Virus record (IMG/VR): IMGVR_UViG_3300045431_000828
Span: 1-41,178 of that record
From: a virus
DNA length: 41,178 nt
Direction: 5' to 3' (one strand)
Shown here: positions 1-6,715 of the stretch, in pieces
How positions within the stretch are numbered: the first letter of the stretch is position 1
How the letters are laid out: every line of letters starts with the position of its first letter
Program-made: the position numbers and the translations under genes
Notes under the pieces: generated by a model
The model's input: only the letters and a program-made list of their open reading frames with translations
Databases searched by the model: none
Told to the model about the DNA's origin: nothing

Positions 1-1065
1 TTAGACACCGGCTGTTCTCGTTTCGGCCTGCTCGATCTTGTCCATGGCGGCGTCAGCGAGGGTCGCTTGGTTGGCTTCGCGGGTGTAGCGCGCGACCTCG
101 CCAAGGGTCGAGTGGCCGAGGATCGCGGCGATTTCCTTCTCGGTGCATCCGGCCTCAGCGAGTCGACGACCCGCCGACTTGCGCAGGCCGTGCGGGCTTT
201 TTCCCTTGAGACCTGCGTCCGCGCAGGCGTCGCGGAAGAAGTTGCCGAAGCCCTCGACGGTGAAGCCGACGCCCGACTGGGTCGTCAGGAAGGTCAGGCC
301 GCCGGCCGAGGCGTGCGCCGCGATCTCTTCGGCGAGGCGCGGGTGAATGCGGATCTTGAGGCGGTGCGCGGTCTTCTGCTGCACGACGCTGATCCGTCCG
401 CCCGAGACGTGCTGGCGACCCATGCGGATCACGTCGCTGCGACGCTGGCCGGTGTAGAGGCACAGGGCATAGGCGAGGCGTTCGCGCGTGCCGCTGGCCC
501 AGTGCGCCTCGAAGGCGGCCAGGTCTTCGTCGGTCCAACCCTTGATGCCACGGTCGCGCTTCCGGGTGATCTCGGTTTCGTTGACCGGATTGTCCCGGCG
601 CCAGCCCAGCCGGACGGCGAGGCGGAACACCCGCCGGAGGCGCTTGCGGAGATTCGCGGCGGCCTCTGGCGTGTCGCCCATGCCGAGGAAGATGGCTTCG
701 AGGTGGTGCGTCCCGATGCTGAGCGCGCCCTTGTCGCCGTGGGCGGCGCGGAAGCGATCAAGCTGGCCGCGATAGGCGCGACGGGTGGAGTCCGCCAGCT
801 GCCGGAACTCGGTCGAGCGATAGTATTCGAGGATCAGGGCGGTGATGGAGCGAGGCTGGACCTTGGCGGCGGCCTCGGCCTTGACGATCTCGGCCGACGG
901 GCGCGGCGCGCGGGCGTCGGCCAACTGATAGGCCGCCATGAACTCGGCCGTACCGGGTTCGCCGGGCAGGGCGACGGTCGCCAAGCCCTTGCGGCGGTAA
1001 TAGTACCGCATCCGCCCGTGGCGGTCCTTGTACGCCTTGACGTAGGCGATCTCGATTTTCGCCAT
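1..1065 (-). CDS. int: Tyrosine-type site-specific integrase
   Basis: A 354-residue tyrosine recombinase that should integrate and excise the phage chromosome. The catalytic set is visible: Arg208 in TGQRRSD, the beta-hairpin Lys231, His292-x-x-Arg295 in PHGLR, His318 in LGHST, and the nucleophile Tyr327 in RYTRE. Residues 65-165 look like the SAM-like core-binding domain, and the N-terminal 60 residues resemble the arm-binding region. I chose the ATG at 1065 because the protein then begins MAKIEIAYVK, like other alphaproteobacterial phage integrases; longer in-frame starts overlap the upstream gene. The stop codon is the first base triplet of the window, so no attachment site beyond it is visible. 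A decayed copy of the dispersed palindrome lies at 946-964. Confidence 0.95.
   Translation of the reverse strand: MAKIEIAYVKAYKDRHGRMRYYYRRKGLATVALPGEPGTAEFMAAYQLADARAPRPSAEIVKAEAAAKVQPRSITALILEYYRSTEFRQLADSTRRAYRGQLDRFRAAHGDKGALSIGTHHLEAIFLGMGDTPEAAANLRKRLRRVFRLAVRLGWRRDNPVNETEITRKRDRGIKGWTDEDLAAFEAHWASGTRERLAYALCLYTGQRRSDVIRMGRQHVSGGRISVVQQKTAHRLKIRIHPRLAEEIAAHASAGGLTFLTTQSGVGFTVEGFGNFFRDACADAGLKGKSPHGLRKSAGRRLAEAGCTEKEIAAILGHSTLGEVARYTREANQATLADAAMDKIEQAETRTAGV
946..964. repeat. Partial dispersed palindrome in the integrase gene
   Basis: GGCCGTACCGGGTTCGCCG: right half intact, left half changed at three positions. Possibly a decayed copy or chance. Confidence 0.35.
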
Positions 1066-1073
1066 GGACCTCA

Positions 1074-1268
1074 TCACGACGGCAGGACCACGTCCCACTC
1101 GTTCGCACCCGCGCCGCTGATCGTATCGAGCCGGGGCGGCTCGCCGAAGATCAACCGGAACCCGCCATGGCGCGGGAAGTCAATGCCAGCGACCGACAGG
1201 CCAGCCTTGCGGGCGGCCTTCACCGCTCGCTGGATGTCGGCCTCGGTGAAGCTGGCGCGGGCGGTCAT
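1074..1268 (-). CDS. Small conserved integrase-associated protein
   Basis: A 64-residue protein starting MTARASFTEADIQRAVKAAR, with an N-terminal amphipathic helix, a short basic loop (FPRHGGFRLIFGE) and an acidic end (NEWDVVLPS). Small proteins of this shape commonly sit directly before integrases in prophages of Alphaproteobacteria. Their function is not established; an excisionase-like or integrase-helper role is only a guess. The ATG at 1268 overlaps the stop of the upstream methyltransferase (ATGA), and the stop lies 8 bases before the integrase start, so the two are probably co-translated. A much longer frame reaches upstream but is a shadow of the methyltransferase. Confidence 0.8.
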   Translation of the reverse strand: MTARASFTEADIQRAVKAARKAGLSVAGIDFPRHGGFRLIFGEPPRLDTISGAGANEWDVVLPS

Positions 1269-1984
1269 GCCGCGACGCTCCAGACGCCGCCGCCGTGCCG
1301 CTCGAACGGACCCTGCTGCAGCGTGCGGCGGATGGTGGCCTGATAGGTCGCGTTGCCCCTGGCCTTCGGATGTCGGGCGAAGGCGCGATAGAGGGCGTCC
1401 AGCCGGACCGGGCCGCCCTGGCGGTCCAGCCACGCGCGGACCAGGTCGCGCCACGTCTGCTCGAGCTCGACGCCCGCGATGAAACGGGGCACGGCGAGGG
1501 GGACGAACTGGCCGGCGAGTCCGCAAAAGGCGAGGCGCTCGGCCTCGTCGGCGCCGTAGGCGCACAGGACCGAGGGCGCGCCGCTGTTGGCGTGGCCGAC
1601 CGTCCCGTCGGGGGCGAGGAAGCGCAGCCGGCCACGCAGGAACAGCAGGCCCGCCGCCCGCTCCCACACGCAACCGAAGAACTCGCGCGTCTCGGTCCGG
1701 GCGAAGATCAGGGCGACGCCCTGGTCGTGGTCGGCCATGCGCGCCATGAACCGGCTGAAGGCCGGGCGGCTGTAGGGCGGGTTCAGCCACACGCGGCCGA
1801 ACCACGGCTGGGCCAGACCGTCGTCGGCCTCGGTGTAGCGCGCCCGCGCCGTCGGCCACGGCTGGACCGGCGGCGTCGCCGGGTCGAGGTCGAAGCTGTC
1901 CGGCCCGCCCAGGGCGTCGATGACTGACGGCGGCGTCAGCCACACGTCGCTGGTGTTCCAGCCGTTGTGGTGGGGTTGGGACAT
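1265..1984 (-). CDS. Phage DNA N-6-adenine methyltransferase (Dam-like)
   Basis: A 239-residue protein of the phage DNA N-6-adenine-methyltransferase family (PF05869 type), which transfers a methyl group from S-adenosylmethionine to adenine. The catalytic NPPYS motif is at residues 68-72. The typical N-terminal block is present: TSDVWLTPPSVIDAL at 11-25, then FDLDPA at 31-36. A C-terminal basic segment (about 190-239) looks like a small wHTH-type tail. The start at 1984 overlaps the upstream stop by one base (TGATG) and the gene overlaps the next start. It is the first of three methyltransferases in this genome. The target sequence cannot be read from the protein. Confidence 0.88.
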   Translation of the reverse strand: MSQPHHNGWNTSDVWLTPPSVIDALGGPDSFDLDPATPPVQPWPTARARYTEADDGLAQPWFGRVWLNPPYSRPAFSRFMARMADHDQGVALIFARTETREFFGCVWERAAGLLFLRGRLRFLAPDGTVGHANSGAPSVLCAYGADEAERLAFCGLAGQFVPLAVPRFIAGVELEQTWRDLVRAWLDRQGGPVRLDALYRAFARHPKARGNATYQATIRRTLQQGPFERHGGGVWSVAA

Positions 1985-3054
1985 CAGGCCGCAACCCGCC
2001 GGCTTGCCGCGTCGTCCGAGGGTCTGTTTACGCCCCGGTAGAGCGGGGCGGCACCTGCAGCGTCGAACGCGCCTTGGTCGCGGCGGTCGAAGAGCGCCAG
2101 CCATTTGCCTAAATCGGCGCGTTCGCCGACCGGCGCTGTTGCCTGGTCGGCCTGGAAACGGACGAGCGCGGCCGGAGCCATAGCGATGATGGCGTCGATC
2201 TCGGCGGCCGGTAGAAGGCCCTGCTGGCGGATATAGTCGGTGATCCGGCCGGGCCTCTTCTCGGCACCCCGTGTGCCCTTCACGCCGTTGCGCCACAGGC
2301 CCTCGATCTGCCGAAGGCGTGGGGCTGCGCGAGCCTCCATCAGGACGATCCGACGCAGTTGCTCCGGCGGAAGGGTGTGGACCTCCCAAGGCTTCATCGC
2401 GCCGCACATAGAGCACGCGCTCTTCGGCGGAACCGGAAGGCCCGCAGCCCGGATGCGGGCCTCACAGTCCTCTCGGCACCATCCCAGTTCGCGAAGCGGG
2501 TAGCCATAGACGAACCGGTCATCGACGTGGCCTTCGCGGTGAGCGTACCGCTTCGCATCGGCGGGTGAGCAATCGTAGCCGATAAGCTTGATGACCTTGG
2601 ACCCGGCGCTCCATGCGAGCCGGGCCGGAGCCCACTGTTCTGTCCAGCGGTTCTGAGGCTCGATCTTCCACTTCTGAGAGCAGCTCGAAAAGCCGAACGA
2701 GATCGACGGCAGGGTGCCGTTCGTAAAGCAGTTCTCGTCGAGCGACCGGTAGGGCGGGAAGTTCTTGTAGTTCTTGGGCTGATAGCGGACCACGATCAGG
2801 GTCACGCCGCGGGCCGCCAGCCATTCTCGGAAGAGCTCGAGGTAGGCATAGGTGGCGGGCTTCTCGCTGCCCGTGTCAGCGAACAGGACGATGTCGATGC
2901 GGACCCCGCTCTCGACCAGTTCGATGAGCATGGCGGTCGAGTCGACGCCTGCGCCATAGGCGACCATCACCGGCACGTTCGAGGCGGGCAAACCCGGTTC
3001 GTGGTCGAGGGCCTCGACCCGCAGCCGGGCCATGAACTGTTCGAGATCGGCCAC
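1984..3054 (-). CDS. Phosphoadenosine phosphosulfate reductase-like PP-loop protein
   Basis: A 356-residue protein of the PAPS-reductase / adenine nucleotide alpha-hydrolase superfamily. The PP-loop is YGAGVDSTAML at about 33-43, where Gly-Val replaces the usual Gly-Gly-Lys. A Cys near SSCSQKWKIEP (about 120-130) and a CSMCG pair near 210 could bind metal or iron-sulfur. Phage members of this family are not proven sulfate-assimilation enzymes; relatives include DndC (DNA phosphorothioation) and IbrA, which is paired with the ParB-like IbrB. Here a ParB-like gene lies one gene upstream, so an IbrAB-like pair is possible but unproven. The start is GTG at 3054; an ATG at 3033 is an alternative. 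A full dispersed palindrome lies at 2986-3004. Confidence 0.85.
   Translation of the reverse strand: MADLEQFMARLRVEALDHEPGLPASNVPVMVAYGAGVDSTAMLIELVESGVRIDIVLFADTGSEKPATYAYLELFREWLAARGVTLIVVRYQPKNYKNFPPYRSLDENCFTNGTLPSISFGFSSCSQKWKIEPQNRWTEQWAPARLAWSAGSKVIKLIGYDCSPADAKRYAHREGHVDDRFVYGYPLRELGWCREDCEARIRAAGLPVPPKSACSMCGAMKPWEVHTLPPEQLRRIVLMEARAAPRLRQIEGLWRNGVKGTRGAEKRPGRITDYIRQQGLLPAAEIDAIIAMAPAALVRFQADQATAPVGERADLGKWLALFDRRDQGAFDAAGAAPLYRGVNRPSDDAASRRVAA
2986..3004. repeat. Dispersed 19-bp palindrome, copy 1
   Basis: GGGCAAACCCGGTTCGTGG, plus orientation, about 50 bases inside the PP-loop gene (encoded as EPGLP on the minus strand). It matches the consensus except at the final two positions. 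Confidence 0.85.
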
Positions 3055-3056
3055 GA

Positions 3057-3485
3057 CTACGCGGCCTCGCGGTGATCGGCGGCGTGCTGCTCGGCCTGGT
3101 GGCGAGCGCGGCGCAGAGCCGGTTCGAGGGTATCGCGGCCCTTGCCGCCCAGCCAGGCGAAGCCGAGGCAGGCTTCGGGCTCGTTCGCCATGTCCAGGAG
3201 CATGACCTTCACGCCGCTGTGCATCCGGCCGGCGTACTCGATGTCCTCGACCTCGATCAGCTGGAGGTTCTGGCCGTTGCGCCCGCGCTCGATATGGCGC
3301 GCGAGGGCCGCGAGGTCGGGGCAGACGATGGGGCGGGTGACCGCGTCGATGCGCGGGAGGAAGGCATAGTTCGGCTTGTCGGCCATCATCAGGCTCCGGG
3401 CGACGGGGTGAATGGGGGTCGGGGGCGTCGGGTCGAACCCGGCGGCGGCGAGGGCGGGGCCTGCCTCGAACCAGGGCGGGCGCAT
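3057..3485 (-). CDS. Hypothetical protein between ParB-like and PP-loop genes
   Basis: A 142-residue protein I do not recognise. The conserved-looking part starts near MADKPNYAFLPRIDAVTRP (residue 34 on) and contains an alternating hydrophobic stretch (LQLIEVEDIEY, VKVMLLDMANEPEACLGFAWLGGKG) that suggests a small alpha/beta fold. It ends in a His/Ala-rich tail. The ATG at 3485 overlaps the ParB-like stop (TGATG), which supports the long form; the ATG at 3386 would give 109 residues. It sits between the ParB-like and the PP-loop genes in one transcription unit, so it may work with either. Confidence 0.65.
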   Translation of the reverse strand: MRPPWFEAGPALAAAGFDPTPPTPIHPVARSLMMADKPNYAFLPRIDAVTRPIVCPDLAALARHIERGRNGQNLQLIEVEDIEYAGRMHSGVKVMLLDMANEPEACLGFAWLGGKGRDTLEPALRRARHQAEQHAADHREAA

Positions 3486-5434
3486 CAGTCCTGGCCCTCG
3501 TGATCGGCGGCGGCGTAAGCCTGCTCGGCTTCCTCGCCCTCTTCCGCTTCCTGCGCCTCGGCGGTCATCGCCTCGACGGCGAGGTGTTCGGCGCCGACGG
3601 CGGTCCAGTCCCAGCCGTCCCCGCCGAAGGCGACGCCATTGTCGGACAGGAACTCGGCGAGGAACCGGGCGGCGGCGTCGACGAAGGTCTCGGCGCCGGG
3701 GGTCTGGTAGCTGTGGACGGTCAGGGCATCGGCCATCCGGCGAACGAAGGTGTCTTCGTCCAGCACGGGGTTCGGGTCCGGCTCGTCCTCGGGCGTCTCG
3801 AACCCACCGGCCGCGTTGATCGCGAGGATGACCAGACGCATCCGGGCTTCGGCCCAGTCGCTGCGGCCGGAGATGATCACCTCGCCATCGGCCGCAACGA
3901 TGTCGCCGTTATGCAGGCGCCGCCACGGCAGCTTCGCATCCGCCGCCGCCGCCAGTTCGGCGACGACCGGGGCGGGCGGGGGCGTGGTCCGGTGAACGGC
4001 GAACAGTTCGCGGGTGCGGGCGGCGGCGTCGCGGGCGCGTTGCTGTTCCGCCGCCCTCTCGGCCTCCGCGGCTTCACGCTCGGCCACACGGCGGGCCTCA
4101 TCCTCGGCCTGCCGTTCGCGCCTCTCGGTGTCGGCCTGAACGATGGCGGCGCCGTCCTCGGTCAGTTCGAACGGGCCGTTCAGCCACGCGGTCACATAGT
4201 CGCTGCGGTCGGGGTGCCCGGCCTCGGCCTGCGCCGCGCGCAGCGCCGCGTCGCGCTCGTGCTCGTTCGAGGACCAGAACGGCGCGGAGAGGTCGGCGGG
4301 AATGCTGGAGGTCCGCTTGACGACGTAGTGGCCGAGGGTGTTGCGGTCGCCGTGCTCTACCGGGCCGCCGAACACGACCCAGCCCATGCCCGCGAGGGCC
4401 TGGCCGATCTTGGAGTCCTTCGCGTCGGCCTGAACGGCGATGTCGGCGTAGCTGTAATGCGCCCGTGCGGCGACGGCGTGCATGACCTCGACGGCGGCGA
4501 GGCGTTCCTCGGGCGGGATGGCCTGGAGTTCCTCACGGACCGCCTCGGCCTTGGTGGCTTCCGCCACCCTCTTGCGGGCCTCGCTGACCGACAGGCGGCG
4601 GGGGTCGTCCTTGGGCAGGGTCAGGCGAACCTGGTCCGCTTCGTCCAGCCTCATGAAGCTGCGGTGCTGCTGGACGTGTTCGATGGTGACGCCGACCCGG
4701 TCGGCGATCTCGCGATTGATGCGGCCTTCTTCGACACCCATGGCGGCAAAGGTGTTCGCCAGACCCTCGAAGGCGCGGGCCTTTTCCAGCGGGTTGAGGT
4801 TGCGGCGCTGGAGGTTTTCCGAGAGGGCGGCGAGGCGCTGGCCCATCTCATCGACATCAATGACACGGCACGGCAGGGGACGGTCGGCGGGCCAATCGTC
4901 GTCAAAAAGCGCCAGACCGATCGCGCGCCAGCGACGCTCGCCACCGATCAAGGTCCAAGGCTGGCCGCCGTCTTCGACAACCCCGGCGGGGCTGGGGCGC
5001 ACGACGAGGTTCTGCAGCAGCCCGACCTGGATGATGTCTTGCCGCAAGGCGTCGAGGTCGTCCTTGGCCTCGTCGCTGTCCCAGTCGGTTCGGGCGTTGG
5101 CGGGGTCAGGGCGGATGTCGCTGTGCAGGATCAGGCGAATATCCCCGACCTGCTGCGGGAAGCGGACGCGCTCGGGCGAACCCGGTTTGTCCTCGCCGCT
5201 TTCGGCGCGGTCGATGGCGTCCAGCTGCAGGTCGCCGATGTCCGACAGGGCGATGTCGTCGCCATCGGCCAGCAGGTCCGCGTTCCGCAGGATGGTCAGG
5301 TCGCGGGCGATGTTCTTGGGGCTGCGACCGGCGACCTTCGCCAGTTCGGTCTGGTTGGACCAGCCGCCGGCGCGGATGGCGCGCAACAGGGCGACCGACG
5401 ACACGGCGACGGGGTTCAAATGGATGGCGGTCAT
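3485..5434 (-). CDS. Large ParB/Spo0J-family DNA-binding protein, no ParA partner
   Basis: A 649-residue protein. Residues 12-58 resemble a winged helix (SNQTELAKVAGRSPKNIARD). Residues 95-215 form the ParB N-terminal domain, with the box II motif GERRWRA at 165-171 (the CTP-binding region of ParB) and ENLQRRNLNPLEKA at 206-219. Residues 238-262 carry the ParB helix-turn-helix. Past residue 300 lie a unique region and a Glu/Arg/Ala-rich coiled coil around 450-505. ParB proteins bind palindromic parS sites and slide as CTP clamps. No ParA ATPase is in the window, so plasmid-like partition is not supported. KorB- or IbrB-like gene control is an alternative, and the dispersed 19-bp palindromes are candidate sites. 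I chose the ATG at 5434; the frame extends upstream over the 46-residue gene. One palindrome copy lies inside at 5174-5192. Confidence 0.85.
   Translation of the reverse strand: MTAIHLNPVAVSSVALLRAIRAGGWSNQTELAKVAGRSPKNIARDLTILRNADLLADGDDIALSDIGDLQLDAIDRAESGEDKPGSPERVRFPQQVGDIRLILHSDIRPDPANARTDWDSDEAKDDLDALRQDIIQVGLLQNLVVRPSPAGVVEDGGQPWTLIGGERRWRAIGLALFDDDWPADRPLPCRVIDVDEMGQRLAALSENLQRRNLNPLEKARAFEGLANTFAAMGVEEGRINREIADRVGVTIEHVQQHRSFMRLDEADQVRLTLPKDDPRRLSVSEARKRVAEATKAEAVREELQAIPPEERLAAVEVMHAVAARAHYSYADIAVQADAKDSKIGQALAGMGWVVFGGPVEHGDRNTLGHYVVKRTSSIPADLSAPFWSSNEHERDAALRAAQAEAGHPDRSDYVTAWLNGPFELTEDGAAIVQADTERRERQAEDEARRVAEREAAEAERAAEQQRARDAAARTRELFAVHRTTPPPAPVVAELAAAADAKLPWRRLHNGDIVAADGEVIISGRSDWAEARMRLVILAINAAGGFETPEDEPDPNPVLDEDTFVRRMADALTVHSYQTPGAETFVDAAARFLAEFLSDNGVAFGGDGWDWTAVGAEHLAVEAMTAEAQEAEEGEEAEQAYAAADHEGQD
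5174..5192. repeat. Dispersed 19-bp palindrome, copy 2
   Basis: GGGCGAACCCGGTTTGTCC, minus orientation, inside the ParB-like gene, where it encodes KPGSP. It is only about 500 bases from copy 3, the closest pair in the window. Confidence 0.85.
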
Positions 5435-5445
5435 CGGCGATCCGA

Positions 5446-5586
5446 TCAGCTGAGGGCCGACGCCGCGAACGCGACGGCGAGCATGGCGAGGATGAGGAGG
5501 GTGCTGGCGCGGCCGGTGCGGCGCGGACGCTGCCGCAGCCATTCGACCAAGGGGCGGAAGCCCGCCGGGGAGAGGGCGCTGCGCAT
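5446..5586 (-). CDS. Small single-span membrane protein, 46 residues
   Basis: A small frame, MRSALSPAGFRPLVEWLRQR then PRRTGRA, followed by a hydrophobic stretch (STLLILAMLAVAFAASALS) reaching the C-terminus. This fits a tail-anchored or signal-anchor peptide with a basic cytoplasmic N-terminus. Its ATG (5586) overlaps the stop of the preceding small gene as TGATG, and its stop is 11 bases before the ParB-like start, which supports translation in the same operon. No function is recognised. The frame is short, so it could still be a leader or chance frame. Confidence 0.5.
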   Translation of the reverse strand: MRSALSPAGFRPLVEWLRQRPRRTGRASTLLILAMLAVAFAASALS

Positions 5587-5708
5587 CAGCCGCGCCATTC
5601 GATCAGCGCCGCCAGCGGCAGCAGGACGAAGGCGAAGGCCGCCACCTCGCCGGCCAGGCTACGGCGCGCCGTGTCGGTCGGACGAACCGGGTTTGTCTGT
5701 CGTTGCAT
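5586..5708 (-). CDS. Small membrane protein, 40 residues, first gene of the ParB-like operon
   Basis: A 40-residue frame, MQRQTNPVRPTDTARRSLAG followed by one hydrophobic helix (EVAAFAFVLLPLAALIEWRG). A good ribosome-binding site (AAGGAG, 8 bases before the ATG at 5708) fixes the start. It is the first gene behind the operator-bearing promoter at 5807-5857. A full dispersed palindrome (5680-5698) begins 7 bases after the start codon and encodes part of TNPVRP. Function unknown. Confidence 0.55.
   Translation of the reverse strand: MQRQTNPVRPTDTARRSLAGEVAAFAFVLLPLAALIEWRG
5680..5698. repeat. Dispersed 19-bp palindrome, copy 3
   Basis: GGACGAACCGGGTTTGTCT on the plus strand, minus-oriented relative to the consensus GGRCAAACCCGGTTCGYCC. 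It lies 7 bases inside the 40-residue gene, close to the operon promoter, so binding here could affect transcription or translation of the ParB-like operon. Confidence 0.85.
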
Positions 5709-5806
5709 CGGACACTCCTTGACGGGGTGTCCGCAGCGGAACCGGCGGAATGCCGGGGCTGGGCGGTCGGGGGGCTGGACACCCATCCGCTGCGGACGGG
5801 CAGATT

Positions 5807-5823
5807 GTTTGCAGATAGCGAAC
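5807..5823 (-). promoter_or_regulatory. Operator copy, ParB-like operon promoter (site 1)
   Basis: On the minus strand GTTCG-CTATCTG-CAAAC, a 5-7-5 inverted repeat of the same form as the operators beside the repressor gene. It lies exactly 34 bases from site 2. Confidence 0.7.
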
Positions 5824-5840
5824 AAACCCGCAAGCAGAAA

Positions 5841-5857
5841 GTTTGCTTACACCGAAC
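5841..5857 (-). promoter_or_regulatory. Operator copy, ParB-like operon promoter (site 2)
   Basis: On the minus strand GTTCG-GTGTAAG-CAAAC, followed by TTTC as in the CTTTT tail of the immunity-region copies. The shared tail suggests the full site is longer than 17 bases. Confidence 0.7.
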
Positions 5858-5926
5858 ACGCCATGCGTCATTTTTGGACGTAGGCGATGCGAGGGTCGAT
5901 TGACTCCGTCACCGTCCGGCGGATTC

Positions 5927-6232
5927 GTGGAGTCGTTAACGGAAGGGTTTCGAACGGTGGCGAGGGAGTTGCGGTATGTCGCGCAAGCGTTCTGGGGCGA
6001 CGAACTGCGCCCTGGCGACCCGTTGCCCTTCCTGTGTGCCGTGGACGCCGAGGAAGGCGCTGCCATTCTAGCCAAGACCGCGGAGGGCGTTGTTGCTTTC
6101 CAGCAGGTCTATGATCCGGAAGGGCCCATCTATGGTGAGCCGGACATCTTGGGCGTTTGGGGCCGAGTTCCCGCCGATGCCGTTTCTATGGACGGCGCGG
6201 CGTCAGATCCTTGGTTGGATGACGCCGCTTAA
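5927..6232 (+). CDS. Hypothetical protein, plus strand, beside the repressor
   Basis: A 101-residue protein I do not recognise: an N-terminal helix (SLTEGFRTVARELRYVAQAF), then a mostly beta-like region with PLPFLCAVDAEEG and GVVAFQQVYDPEG, and an acidic C-terminus. The start is unclear. GTG at 5927 follows GGCGGA; GTG at 5957 follows GGAAGG with good spacing and gives 91 residues; the ATG at 5843 lies inside an operator and is unlikely. Its stop abuts the repressor stop (convergent, no gap). Its promoter would share the operator region, so the repressor probably controls it. Confidence 0.6.
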   Translation: MESLTEGFRTVARELRYVAQAFWGDELRPGDPLPFLCAVDAEEGAAILAKTAEGVVAFQQVYDPEGPIYGEPDILGVWGRVPADAVSMDGAASDPWLDDAA

Positions 6233-6622
6233 TCAGGCAGCGCCACTCCGAGCCAGCCAGCGCTCCGCCATGTCTAGAACGGCATCTTGGCCGGCATCAT
6301 CCAGTTGGGCGACAGCGGCGTTCAGGCGCTCCATACGCTCCGACATCTCGAACGGGTTCACGTCGATTAGCCGACCGCCGGTCGTCCCGACGATCTTTGA
6401 AACCTGCTCGATCAAGTCGCGATTGAACCGGGTCGGTGCTCGACCAGGTCGCTGCGCGCCGGTTTCTAAGTCGGAGACGTAGCCCTTCGACTTGCCAATC
6501 TCGGCCGCGAGATCCTCCAGCGTCAGGCCGGTGAAATCCCGCCATGCCGCCAGGTACCAGCCACTCCGCTCACGGTAAGCTGGGTAAAGGTCGTGACGCG
6601 GCGGGCGTTGCTTATAGCGCAT
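6233..6622 (-). CDS. XRE-family phage repressor (CI-like, no peptidase domain)
   Basis: A 129-residue DNA-binding protein with a helix-turn-helix at about 33-59 (LTLEDLAAEIGKSKGYVSDL) and an acidic helical C-terminus (about 90-129). It lacks the S24/LexA peptidase domain, so RecA-driven self-cleavage is not expected. It is divergent from a Cro-like gene across a region with three operators, the classical immunity layout, and is the likely lysogeny repressor. The ATG at 6622 directly abuts the operator at 6623-6639 and has no ribosome-binding site, so the mRNA from the maintenance promoter may be leaderless, as known for lambda cI. Longer in-frame starts run back into the divergent gene and are rejected. 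Confidence 0.8.
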   Translation of the reverse strand: MRYKQRPPRHDLYPAYRERSGWYLAAWRDFTGLTLEDLAAEIGKSKGYVSDLETGAQRPGRAPTRFNRDLIEQVSKIVGTTGGRLIDVNPFEMSERMERLNAAVAQLDDAGQDAVLDMAERWLARSGAA

Positions 6623-6639
6623 GTTCGGAATCTGCGAAC
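6623..6639 (+). promoter_or_regulatory. Immunity operator O1
   Basis: GTTCG-GAATCTG-CGAAC, followed by TTTT. It touches the repressor start codon. With 6689-6711 it forms a longer direct repeat of the form ATGTTCGG...TG-CRAACTTTT. Confidence 0.75.
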
Positions 6640-6656
6640 TTTTGGCTTGGCTGTCA

Positions 6657-6673
6657 GTCCGGTGCCGTCGAAC
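6657..6673 (+). promoter_or_regulatory. Immunity operator O2 (imperfect)
   Basis: GTCCG-GTGCCGT-CGAAC: one mismatch in the left arm. It lies exactly 34 bases from O1 and from O3, which supports it as a real weaker site. Confidence 0.6.
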
Positions 6674-6690
6674 ATTTCGCTTGTTCAAAT

Positions 6691-6707
6691 GTTCGGCCTG
6701 TGCAAAC
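6691..6707 (+). promoter_or_regulatory. Immunity operator O3
   Basis: GTTCG-GCCTGTG-CAAAC, followed by TTTT, directly before the Cro-like start. An additional perfect 9-bp inverted repeat (CGAACATTT at 6669-6677, AAATGTTCG at 6687-6695) bridges O2 and O3. Confidence 0.75.
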
Positions 6708-6715
6708 TTTTCGGC

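Larger units (their letters stand above)
5709..5926. promoter_or_regulatory. Intergenic control region of the ParB-like operon
   Basis: A roughly 220-base region with divergent genes on each side. It holds two operator copies (5807-5823 and 5841-5857) and is visibly more AT-rich from about 5800 to 5880 than its surroundings, as expected for promoters. I could not assign -35/-10 boxes with confidence. The leader of the minus-strand operon would be about 100 bases long. Confidence 0.6.

Noticed and set aside
67-1482. A 471-codon plus-strand frame opposite the integrase
   Set aside because: Its sequence is repetitive Arg/Ala/Gly, it mirrors the codon positions of the true integrase on the other strand, and it has no recognisable domain.
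1074-1994. A 306-codon frame that includes the small integrase-linked gene
   Set aside because: Only the last 64 codons look like protein; the upstream part is a shadow of the Dam-like methyltransferase in another frame.
3485-5434. A plasmid-type partition system
   Set aside because: No ParA ATPase and no parS cluster beside the gene; an integrase is present, so chromosomal integration is the better model.
3500-5722. A 740-codon plus-strand frame opposite the ParB-like gene
   Set aside because: A shadow frame from high third-position GC; ParB motifs are clear on the minus strand.
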